From NCBI GenBank assembly GCA_035942035.1, contig DASZDK010000052.1:1-58601 (forward strand): a stretch of 58,601 nt of DNA, written 5' to 3'. Position 1 is the first letter of the stretch. Every line of letters begins with the position of its first letter. Below the pieces are notes generated by a model that was not told the DNA's origin, made no database searches, and saw only the letters and a program-made list of their open reading frames with translations. The translations under genes were made by a program, and so were the position numbers. The stretch comes from JAHWJR01 sp035942035. Lineage in GTDB: Bacteria; Actinomycetota; Acidimicrobiia; Acidimicrobiales; CADCSY01. Below, piece by piece: positions 34,719 through 41,369 of the stretch.

Positions 34719-35527
34719 CGGGGAGTCCTGGCCGGCTTGAGGCCACCGGGCACCGGGCCGAGAAGGCGGGCGGAGGTGAGGAAGCCGGTGTGGGCGACCA
34801 TGCGGTGGTCCGGACGCACCGCCTGGCCCTCGACGTGCCAGGTCCGGACCAGGAACTCGACCGTCTCGGCCAGCTCGAAGGCGCTGGTGGCCAGCACCTC
34901 TCGCAGGTGCGCCACCTGGAGCACCGACGGCGTGTAGGCCACGAGGATGCCACCCCGGCGCAGGGCCGACTCGGCGTGCTTCACCACCTGCCACGGCTCC
35001 GGCAGGTCGAGCACGATGCTGTCGAGGCCGCGTTCGGCGATACCGGCGTAGACGTCGGTGGCCTCCACCCGGTACCGCGAGGTGACGGCCTCCTCGCCCA
35101 GGAAGGCAGACACGTTGGCTCGGGCCCGCTCGGCGAAGTCGGCCCGGACTTCGTAGCCGACGACCTCGGCGCCGGCCCGCACCAGGGCCAAGGACAGCGC
35201 ACCCGAACCCACCCCCGCCTCCAGGACGCGGACGCCGGGGTGGACGTCGGCCAGCATGAGGATGGCGCCGAGGTCCTTGGGATAGATGACCTGGGCCCCA
35301 CGGGGCATCTGCACCACGAAGTCGGCCAGGGTCGGGCGCATGGCGGTGTAGCGAGCGCCGGTGGTGGACCGCACGGTGACCCCGTCCTCGCCGCCCAGCA
35401 CCGCCTCGTGCTCGACGATGCCCGTGTGGCTGTGGAAGCTCCCGCCCTCCGAGAGCGCCAGGAGATACCGCCGTCCCTTGCTGTCGGCCAGGACCACCCG
35501 CTCGCCCGGCCGGAAGGGGCGAGTCAC
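34715..35527 (-). CDS. trmI: tRNA (adenine-58-N1)-methyltransferase TrmI
   Basis: 270 residues. SAM-dependent Rossmann methyltransferase making m1A58 in the T-loop of tRNA. The N-terminal beta domain (FRPGERVVLADSKGRRYLLAL) is followed by MPRGAQVIYPKDLGAIL, the SAM loop VLEAGVGSGALSLAL, and the catalytic LDLPEPWQVVKH. GTG start at 35527 overlaps the preceding stop as GTGA. In mycobacteria trmI also sits close to the proteasome ATPase gene. Confidence 0.95.
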   Translation of the reverse strand: MTRPFRPGERVVLADSKGRRYLLALSEGGSFHSHTGIVEHEAVLGGEDGVTVRSTTGARYTAMRPTLADFVVQMPRGAQVIYPKDLGAILMLADVHPGVRVLEAGVGSGALSLALVRAGAEVVGYEVRADFAERARANVSAFLGEEAVTSRYRVEATDVYAGIAERGLDSIVLDLPEPWQVVKHAESALRRGGILVAYTPSVLQVAHLREVLATSAFELAETVEFLVRTWHVEGQAVRPDHRMVAHTGFLTSARLLGPVPGGLKPARTPR

Positions 35528-35736
35528 CGCTGTGGCTGCCGCTCGGGTCGACGCTCGTGACGGATGACGAGCCCGTCGCCGGGTTCGAGCACCGTGCGGT
35601 GCACGACCTCGGGGTCACGTCCGGTCGCCTTCTTGAGCATGCGGGCGCCGAACAGCACCGCCCAGACGATGGTCCAGCGCCTCGAGCCCCCAAGGAGGCC
35701 TTTCATCTGTCCCGCTCGGTACAGGTACCGCAGCAT
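35524..35736 (-). CDS. Small basic hypothetical protein
   Basis: 70 residues, unrecognised, rich in Arg/Lys, with a weak hydrophobic stretch (WTIVWAVLFGARML) that may associate with membrane. Conserved-looking segments are RYLYRAGQMKGLLGG and PGDGLVIRHE. ATG 35736 overlaps the previous stop as TGATG and its stop overlaps trmI as GTGA, so it is tightly coupled on both sides and is very likely a real gene. Confidence 0.7.
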   Translation of the reverse strand: MLRYLYRAGQMKGLLGGSRRWTIVWAVLFGARMLKKATGRDPEVVHRTVLEPGDGLVIRHERRPERQPQR

Positions 35737-35963
35737 CAGACCCTGCGGACCTCGACCACCGTGGTGCGCTTCTTGCCCTTGCGCCGTCCGAAGAAGTACG
35801 CCATCGCCACGACCACCACGGCCGTGGCCACGGCGGCGAGCACGGCGTAGTCGCGGTTGGACTCCACCACCTCGCCGGCCTCGCCGCGGATCTCACGGAG
35901 CTTCTGCTCGATGTCGTCGCGGGACACGGTGGCACCCTGGCCGACGCGGGCCGTTGTGGTCAC
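35736..35963 (-). CDS. Small single-pass membrane protein
   Basis: 75 residues: an N-terminal charged helix (SRDDIEQKLREIRGEAGEVVESN), one membrane helix (YAVLAAVATAVVVVAMAYFFG) and a very basic C-terminus (RRKGKKR). It resembles DUF3618-like actinobacterial proteins that accompany holin-like envelope proteins, a weak comparison. GTG 35963 overlaps the previous stop as GTGA. Confidence 0.7.
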   Translation of the reverse strand: MTTTARVGQGATVSRDDIEQKLREIRGEAGEVVESNRDYAVLAAVATAVVVVAMAYFFGRRKGKKRTTVVEVRRV

Positions 35964-36301
35964 GAGCGGGACCCCTTCTTTCGTACGGCGGCCAGGGCGG
36001 CGCCGATGACGCCGATACAGATGAGCACGGTGAGACCGTAGGGGACCCAGGACAGGTTGCCGTCGAAGGTGGTCCCGGTCTGGTCCTGGAGCGCCCGCAG
36101 CACGGCCAGCACGAGCAGGACCGTGCCGAGGCCCAGCAGCACCGACCCCGCCACTCCCCAGCCGACGAACCGGCCGAGGTCCCTGGCGGGCACGATGGTC
36201 TCCTGCTTGGCGTAGGCCCGCACCAGGTCCCACAGCTCGGTGGCCAGGTTGGGGATCGATTTGTCGCTCGGGCGTCGTTCGGCCACTGATGGTCCTCGCA
36301 T
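35960..36301 (-). CDS. Holin superfamily III-like membrane protein
   Basis: 113 residues with two membrane helices (GWGVAGSVLLGLGTVLLVLAVLRAL and VPYGLTVLICIGVIGAALAAV) and an N-terminal helix (LATELWDLVRAYAKQETIVPARDLG), the layout of the actinobacterial holin-X family. Despite the name these are usually chromosomal envelope proteins, and no phage gene is nearby. ATG start at 36301, 17 bases after the LON gene. Confidence 0.72.
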   Translation of the reverse strand: MRGPSVAERRPSDKSIPNLATELWDLVRAYAKQETIVPARDLGRFVGWGVAGSVLLGLGTVLLVLAVLRALQDQTGTTFDGNLSWVPYGLTVLICIGVIGAALAAVRKKGSRS

Positions 36302-36318
36302 GCTGGGAGGCGTCCTTC

Positions 36319-36969
36319 CTATCCCCCCTCCAGGCGGCTGGCAAGCACCGACGCCTCCTCCTCCAACAAGCGGGCCAACCGGTCGAGGCGGTCATCGGGG
36401 CTCGGAGCGGCGAGCAGGTCCAGCCGGTCGAGCTCACCGAGGGGCGCCAGCGCCGCCATCTGGTAGCTGGCGAGGACCGGGTCGTCCTCGACCGGCGTGG
36501 TGGCGTCGGCCACCCATTCACCCATCTCCGCGGCCATCGCCAGCACCCGCCGCAGCGCGGTGAGCGTCGCCGACCGCCGCTCGGCGGAACCAAGACCGGG
36601 GCTCGGGTCGTCCCAGGGCTCCACCTCGGCGCGGGGGTAGGGGGCGTCGGGAAGCCACCGCACCACCCGAAAGCGCCGAGTGCCCGCCGTGCTCAGCAAC
36701 CAGCGCCCTCCGTCCAGTTGAACGGCGGAGACGATGCGGGCCACGCAGCCGACGTCGAAACGGCGATCGCCGCCGCCCACCTCGCTCCCCCGCTCGATGA
36801 GCACGACACCGAACTCGGACTCGCCGTCCAGGCAGGCCTCGACCAGGCGCCGGTACCGGAGCTCGAAGACCTGCAGGGGGAGGTGGCCGCCGGGCAGGAG
36901 CACCGTCCCCAAGGGGAACATGGGGATGTCGTCGGCCACATCGGTCACGTTACGAGCCGGCGCGGTCAC
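36319..36969 (-). CDS. LON substrate-binding domain protein
   Basis: 216 residues matching the N-terminal substrate domain of Lon but without ATPase or protease parts: IPMFPLGTVLLPGGHLPLQVFELRYRRLVEACLDG, EFGVVLIERGSEVGGGDRRFDVGCVARI, then a helical half. It may recruit or recognise proteins; the true partner is unknown. GTG start at 36969 has GGGGAGGAC at ribosome-binding distance. It is 29 bases downstream of dacB. Confidence 0.85.
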   Translation of the reverse strand: MTAPARNVTDVADDIPMFPLGTVLLPGGHLPLQVFELRYRRLVEACLDGESEFGVVLIERGSEVGGGDRRFDVGCVARIVSAVQLDGGRWLLSTAGTRRFRVVRWLPDAPYPRAEVEPWDDPSPGLGSAERRSATLTALRRVLAMAAEMGEWVADATTPVEDDPVLASYQMAALAPLGELDRLDLLAAPSPDDRLDRLARLLEEEASVLASRLEGG

Positions 36970-36998
36970 CGTCCTCCCCGGTGGGCCACCCGGGGTGC

Positions 36999-38411
36999 TC
37001 AGGCGGCCTCGGGGTAGCTCCCGGGCCCGATCTCGTCCAGTTGTGGGATGTCCGGATGGCGCACCAGGGCCCGTGCGAGGTGCTCCTGCAGCGGGATGGC
37101 GTCGCCGAAGCGGCTGATCCCGTTGAGGATGAACGAGAAGGTCAGGTCGAAGTCGCCCCGGGTGACGGCGAAACCGGACAGCGACGCCACCCCCCGGATG
37201 GACCCCGTCTTGGCTCGGACCTGGCCGCTCAGGGTGTCGTCGAGGAGCCGCTCGGACAGGGTCCCGCTGGTCCCGGCCACCGGCAGGCCCTCGCGGAGGG
37301 GCCCGCCGTCATTGCTGGCGTGGAGGACGGCGTGCAGCAGGCGGCACGTGACCCGGTTGTCGGGGTCGAGGCCCGAGCCGTCGACCACGACGAGGCCCTC
37401 CGTGGGAAGCCCCATGCCCGCCACGGTCTCGGCCACCACCCGGGTACCGGTGGCGGTGGAGCCCTCCCCCGCCACCCGTAGCCCCAGCTCCTTGACCATC
37501 AGCTCGGCGGTGCCGTTGTCGCTCTCCCGCAGCAGCTGGGCGACCAGGTCGCCCAGGGGGGGCGAGTCGACGCCGGCAACGGTGACAGCCTCGGCGGGAG
37601 CCTGCCCCGACGCCGGATCACCGGCCACGGTCACACCCCGCTGGCGCAGCAGGTCGGTGAGCACGCCGGCGGCACCGGCTGGAGGGTCGGCAAAGGTCTC
37701 CCGCCGGCCCTCCCACACCGCGAAGCCGTCGTTGACCGAAAGGGCCGAGAGCGGTCCCACCTGGTTCTCCTGGAGGTAGCGGGCCGGCCACGACGGCACG
37801 GCGCGCACCGAGTCGTACCGGCTGTCGTCGCCCACCACCCGCCCGCGTACCTCGGCCACGCCGGCGTCGGCCACCCGGTCGGCCAGCTCCTCCAGCGAGG
37901 TGAACAGCGCCGGCTGGCGGCTGAAGTGGGCCGCCCACGCCGCCGTGCCCAGCACCGGGTCGCCGCCGCCGACCAGCCACAGGTCACCCTCCACCACGCC
38001 TCCCGCCGGCGGTGCCGCCACCTGGACGGTCGTCCGCAGCCGTTCGCCGGGATCGAGGTGGGCGAGCACGGCAGAGCCGGTGAGCAGCTTGAGGCCCGAT
38101 GCCGGCGCCAGCGCCAGGTCGGCCTGGTGCTCGTAGAGCACCTGGTCTGCCTGCGTCACCACCAGGCAGGCGGCGTCGGGGCCGGTGATCGAGATCTCGT
38201 GCAGGGCCTGGACCAGGCGTGCCCTGCCGATGGGCTCGACGAGCAACGCCGGCGCCCGGCGGGGGCTCAGCAGGGGCGCGTCGACGGCGGCGGCAGCCAG
38301 CCCCACCTCCCCACCACCATCACTGATCGCCGGTGGCCCGGCGCGCAGTCCCGCCAGGGCGGACGACAGCGCGAGGGCGGCCAGGATCGCCGGTACGAGG
38401 AGACGGCGCAC
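36999..38411 (-). CDS. dacB: D-alanyl-D-alanine carboxypeptidase / endopeptidase (PBP4, S13)
   Basis: 470 residues with an N-terminal hydrophobic export segment (LLVPAILAALALSSALAGL). The three penicillin-binding motifs are present: SGLK (SxxK, in APASGLKLLTG), SDN in RESDNGTAELM and KTG in RAKTGSIRGV. It trims or cuts peptidoglycan peptides outside the cell. GTG start at 38411 has TATCCT 8 bases upstream. It leads an operon of seven genes down to marP, linking cell-wall enzymes with membrane proteins, tRNA methylation and a stress protease. Confidence 0.94.
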   Translation of the reverse strand: MRRLLVPAILAALALSSALAGLRAGPPAISDGGGEVGLAAAAVDAPLLSPRRAPALLVEPIGRARLVQALHEISITGPDAACLVVTQADQVLYEHQADLALAPASGLKLLTGSAVLAHLDPGERLRTTVQVAAPPAGGVVEGDLWLVGGGDPVLGTAAWAAHFSRQPALFTSLEELADRVADAGVAEVRGRVVGDDSRYDSVRAVPSWPARYLQENQVGPLSALSVNDGFAVWEGRRETFADPPAGAAGVLTDLLRQRGVTVAGDPASGQAPAEAVTVAGVDSPPLGDLVAQLLRESDNGTAELMVKELGLRVAGEGSTATGTRVVAETVAGMGLPTEGLVVVDGSGLDPDNRVTCRLLHAVLHASNDGGPLREGLPVAGTSGTLSERLLDDTLSGQVRAKTGSIRGVASLSGFAVTRGDFDLTFSFILNGISRFGDAIPLQEHLARALVRHPDIPQLDEIGPGSYPEAA

Positions 38412-38419
38412 GGCCGGCG

Positions 38420-38425
38420 AGGATA
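38420..38425 (-). promoter_or_regulatory. Probable leaderless promoter -10 (TATCCT) of the dacB operon
   Basis: TATCCT on the minus strand ends 8 bases before the dacB GTG. Confidence 0.45.
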
Positions 38426-38533
38426 CGGGCCGGCACCGACGTACCGGTGGCACGCCGCCCCGACGGTGCTCCACGCCATGAGCTACAACGGAGAGGAGGC
38501 GGCGCATTGGCCCGCTCCGACGAGGAGGGACCC

Positions 38534-39094
38534 GTGGTGGTGACGACCGAGGACGTGGGAACCAAGACCGACCAGTACGTCGTGGTGGAGGGCCCCGTCG
38601 GGCCGCTCTTCGTGGCCTTCGGCGACCGGGGACTGACCCGGGTGGCGGCCGCCGGTCCTGGCGACCTGGCCCCGGCAGAGTTCGAGCGGCAGTACGAGCT
38701 CCGGTTCGGCCGCCGGCCATCGCCGGCTGCGGTCGCCCCGCCAGGACTGCTCGCCGCGCTGCACGACGGATCCCCACGCGGGCTCACCGTCGACCTCACC
38801 GGGCTGTCGGCGTTCGGGCGGGCGGTGCTGTCAGTGACCGCGCAGATCCCCTTCGGCCAGGTGAGGTCCTACGCCTGGGTGGCCGCGGAGGTGGGCCGGC
38901 CCGGCGCGGTACGGGCGGTGGGCTCGGCCCTCGGCCGCAACCCGCTTCCCGTGGTGATCGCGTGCCACCGGGTGATCCGCAGCGACGGACGGGTGGGCGA
39001 GTACGGCTTCGGCGCCGAGTGCAAGCGGGCGCTCCTCGCGCGGGAGGGCGTCGAGCTGGACGGCAGCGCGGTCAGGGCTCCAGCGCGGCCCTGA
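38534..39094 (+). CDS. ogt: Methylated-DNA--protein-cysteine methyltransferase
   Basis: About 186 residues. The C-terminal DNA-binding/active domain reads FGRAVLSVTAQIPFGQVRSYAWVAAEVGRPGAVRAVGSALGRNPLPVVIACHRVIRSDGRVGEYGFG, with the acceptor Cys in ACHRV; the common form is PCHRV, so the residue before the Cys is changed. Direct suicide repair of O6-alkylguanine. Two starts compete: GTG at 38534 after GAGGAGGGA, and TTG at 38507 after AGGAGG. The gene overlaps the 3' end of the convergent TetR gene by 23 bases. Confidence 0.88.
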   Translation: MVVTTEDVGTKTDQYVVVEGPVGPLFVAFGDRGLTRVAAAGPGDLAPAEFERQYELRFGRRPSPAAVAPPGLLAALHDGSPRGLTVDLTGLSAFGRAVLSVTAQIPFGQVRSYAWVAAEVGRPGAVRAVGSALGRNPLPVVIACHRVIRSDGRVGEYGFGAECKRALLAREGVELDGSAVRAPARP

Positions 39095-39683
39095 AGAAGC
39101 TGCGTACGTGCTGGAGGCGGCGGGCCAGCGCCTCCTCCCCCAGCGGGTCCTCCCCCAGGAGGCCTTCGAGGAAGGGGACGTCCGAGAAGTAGCTGAGCAG
39201 CGCGCCATAGCCAGTGAGGAGCAGCTGCTCGGGGTCGTGGCGCCGGAACCGCCCGGCGTCCATCTCCTGCTCGAAGAACCGCACCGCCCGCTGGAGGTGA
39301 GGACGCAGGGCGGCCCCGAGGTCGATGCCGAGGTGGTCGTCTCCCTCGATCGCCTCCCGGCGCACGAGCCGGACGAACTCGGGGTTCTCCCGGAAGAACA
39401 TGAAGCCCGCCTCGATGACGTGGTCGACGAGCTTCCAACCCTCCTGTGGGCTGTCGACCGCCTCCTCCACCCGTACCGCCCAGTCGGTCAGCAGCCGGGT
39501 GAAGACCTCCCGGTACAACGCCTCCTTGGAGGCGAAGTGGTGCAGCAAGCTGGGTCGGCGGATGCCCACGGCGACCGCGATCTCGGTGAGGGCAGTACCG
39601 TCGTACCCGTGGTCGGCGAAGGCGCGAGTGGCCGCCGTGAGGATGGCGTCACGGGTGGTCGGAGCCGTCTCAGCCGTGGCCAT
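39072..39683 (-). CDS. TetR family transcriptional regulator
   Basis: 203 residues. The N-terminal helix-turn-helix (RDAILTAATRAFADHGYDGTALTEIAVAVGIRRPSLLHHFASKEALYREVF) is standard, followed by an all-helical ligand domain. The ligand is unknown. ATG start at 39683 with TAGCCT 8 bases upstream. It may control the divergent DUF983-FIST genes or itself; no operator palindrome is plain in the 66-base gap. Confidence 0.9.
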   Translation of the reverse strand: MATAETAPTTRDAILTAATRAFADHGYDGTALTEIAVAVGIRRPSLLHHFASKEALYREVFTRLLTDWAVRVEEAVDSPQEGWKLVDHVIEAGFMFFRENPEFVRLVRREAIEGDDHLGIDLGAALRPHLQRAVRFFEQEMDAGRFRRHDPEQLLLTGYGALLSYFSDVPFLEGLLGEDPLGEEALARRLQHVRSFFRAALEP

Positions 39684-39691
39684 CGCCCAGC

Positions 39692-39697
39692 AGGCTA
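39692..39697 (-). promoter_or_regulatory. Probable leaderless promoter -10 (TAGCCT) of the TetR gene
   Basis: TAGCCT on the minus strand ends 8 bases before the ATG at 39683. The same hexamer and spacing occur before prcB. Confidence 0.45.
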
Positions 39698-39749
39698 TTC
39701 CAGCGACCACCTCCGGCCGGCGGGATGGGCGACGGCGCTGTGGCGTGGC

Positions 39750-40139
39750 GTGCGGAGGCGGTGCCCACACTGCGGGGCGGGCGGGCTGTTCAGGAGGTGG
39801 TGGCGCATGGTCGAGCACTGCCCCGGGTGCGGGATGCGCTTCGAGCGAGAGGAGGGCTTCTTCCTCGGCGTCTACTTCGTCAACATCACCCTCACCCAAT
39901 CCGCCTTGGTGGCCTTCGTCTCCGTCGCCTTTGCCCTCACGCTGCCCGACGCCCCCGTGGGGGCCATCCTCGCCGGCGCCCTGACCGTGGCCGTTGCCAC
40001 CCCCCTCGCCTGCTACCCCATGTCGAGGACGCTGTGGGTGGCGATGCACCTGGTCATGCAACCGCTAGAGCCGGCGGAGCAGGCCGAAGCAGCCGCTCTG
40101 CGCTTCGAACGCGGCGACGCGCTGACGCCGCGGCGGTAG
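39750..40139 (+). CDS. DUF983 family membrane protein
   Basis: About 129 residues. A zinc-ribbon-like start (VRRRCPHCGAGGLFRRWWRMVEHCPGCGMRFEREEGFFLG) has two CxxC pairs, followed by two membrane helices (TLTQSALVAFVSVAFALTL and VGAILAGALTVAVATPLACYPM). DUF983 proteins are widespread and unassigned. Start uncertain: GTG 39750 matches the usual family start, but the frame stays open upstream. Its TAG stop codon is also the first three bases of the -10 hexamer of the next gene. Confidence 0.78.
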   Translation: MRRRCPHCGAGGLFRRWWRMVEHCPGCGMRFEREEGFFLGVYFVNITLTQSALVAFVSVAFALTLPDAPVGAILAGALTVAVATPLACYPMSRTLWVAMHLVMQPLEPAEQAEAAALRFERGDALTPRR

Positions 40140-40142
40140 CGT
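40137..40142 (+). promoter_or_regulatory. Probable leaderless promoter -10 (TAGCGT) of the FIST gene
   Basis: TAGCGT ends 6 bases before the GTG at 40149 and overlaps the DUF983 stop codon. Confidence 0.45.
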
Positions 40143-40148
40143 CGGAGC

Positions 40149-41294
40149 GTGCCGTTCGCCGCTGCGCTGTCACAGCACCCCCTCGCCACCCACGCCGTCG
40201 GCGAGGTCACCGGCCAGGTGCTCGACAAGGTGGGTGAGGGCGCCCAGCTGGCCGTGCTGTTCGTCAGCGCGGCCCATACCGGGGCCATGGAGGACATCGC
40301 CGCCGCCGTCCGGTCCATCCTCCAGCCCGAGGTCCTCGTCGGTTGTACGGCGGCTTCGGTGGTCGGCGGCGCCCGTGAGGTCGAGGACCAGCCGGCCATC
40401 TCGCTGTGGGCAGGAACCATGAGCAGCGTGGCGCCGATCCGCCTGACCGCCGAGCAGGTGGGCGACGAGGTGGCGGTGGCGGGGTTCCCCGCCCCTGACC
40501 TGCTCCCTGCCGACGGCCGGGCCTTGCTCGTGCTGGCCGACCCCTTCAGCTTCCCGGTCGACTCCTTCCTGTCCGGACTGGCCGAGCAGGTCGGCGTCGA
40601 CCTGCCGGTGGTCGGCGGGCTCGCCTCTGCCGCCAGGGGGCCCGGCGGCAACCGGCTGGTGCTTGGTGACGAGGTGCTCAGCGACGGGGCGGTGGGTGTC
40701 GTCCTCGGTGGCGTCGAGGTCTCCACCGTGGTCTCCCAGGGCTGCCGTCCCGTGGGCGATCCCATGATCGTCACCCGCGGCGAGCGCCAGGTGATCTACG
40801 AGCTGGCCGGGCGCCCCGCCCTCGACCGGGTGCAGGAGCTGATCCAGTCCCTCGACCCCGACGAGCTCCAGCTGGCCCAGCGGGGGCTGCACGTGGGGCG
40901 GGTGATCGACGAGCGAAAGGTCGACTACGGCCGGGGCGACTTCCTGATCCGCAACGTGCTCGGGGCCGACCGCGAGGTCAAGGCGGTGGCCGTGGGCGAC
41001 GAGATCGACGTGGGCGACACCGTGCAGTTCCAGGTCCGTGACGCCGACACCGCCGATGAGGACCTCCGCCACCTCATGGCCACCTCCGACGGCGACGCCG
41101 CCCTGCTCTTCACCTGCAACGGCCGCGGCTCGCACCTGTTCGACGTGGCCGATCACGACGCTGCCATCGTCTCCTCCGCCATCGCCGACGGCCCGGTGGC
41201 GGGCATGTCCTGTGCCGGCGAGATCGGCCCGGTGGGAGGTCGCAGCTTCCTCCACGGATTTACGGCGTCGGTGGTGCTGTTCCGAGACGTCTGA
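40149..41294 (+). CDS. FIST domain sensory protein
   Basis: 381 residues with FIST N domain (residues about 30-220, including AVLFVSAAHTGAMEDIAAAVRSILQPEVLVGCTAASVVGGAREVEDQPAISLW) and FIST C domain (GADREVKAVAVGDEIDVGDTVQFQVRDADTADEDL, ALLFTCNGRG, GMSCAGEIGPVGGRSFLHGFTASVVLF). FIST modules are thought to sense small ligands such as amino acids. Usually they are joined or linked to kinases, methyl-accepting proteins or cyclases; here no output domain is attached and no signalling gene is adjacent. GTG start at 40149. Confidence 0.88.
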   Translation: MPFAAALSQHPLATHAVGEVTGQVLDKVGEGAQLAVLFVSAAHTGAMEDIAAAVRSILQPEVLVGCTAASVVGGAREVEDQPAISLWAGTMSSVAPIRLTAEQVGDEVAVAGFPAPDLLPADGRALLVLADPFSFPVDSFLSGLAEQVGVDLPVVGGLASAARGPGGNRLVLGDEVLSDGAVGVVLGGVEVSTVVSQGCRPVGDPMIVTRGERQVIYELAGRPALDRVQELIQSLDPDELQLAQRGLHVGRVIDERKVDYGRGDFLIRNVLGADREVKAVAVGDEIDVGDTVQFQVRDADTADEDLRHLMATSDGDAALLFTCNGRGSHLFDVADHDAAIVSSAIADGPVAGMSCAGEIGPVGGRSFLHGFTASVVLFRDV

Positions 41295-41324
41295 GCAGGT
41301 GGGCGTCCCTCCCCGGACGGAGGG

Positions 41325-41330
41325 TAGGGT
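41325..41330 (+). promoter_or_regulatory. Probable tkt promoter -10 (TAGGGT), leadered
   Basis: TAGGGT lies 39 bases before the tkt ATG. Transcription would start near 41337, leaving a leader of about 33 bases with ACGGGGGA as a possible ribosome-binding site. Confidence 0.4.
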
Positions 41331-41369
41331 GAGCGCCATCGACGCGACGGGCGCAACGGGGGATGCCAC

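Noticed and set aside
35960..36301. Prophage remnant based on the holin-like gene
   Set aside because: No integrase, capsid, lysin or attachment repeat nearby; the gene is locked in a housekeeping operon by stop/start overlaps.
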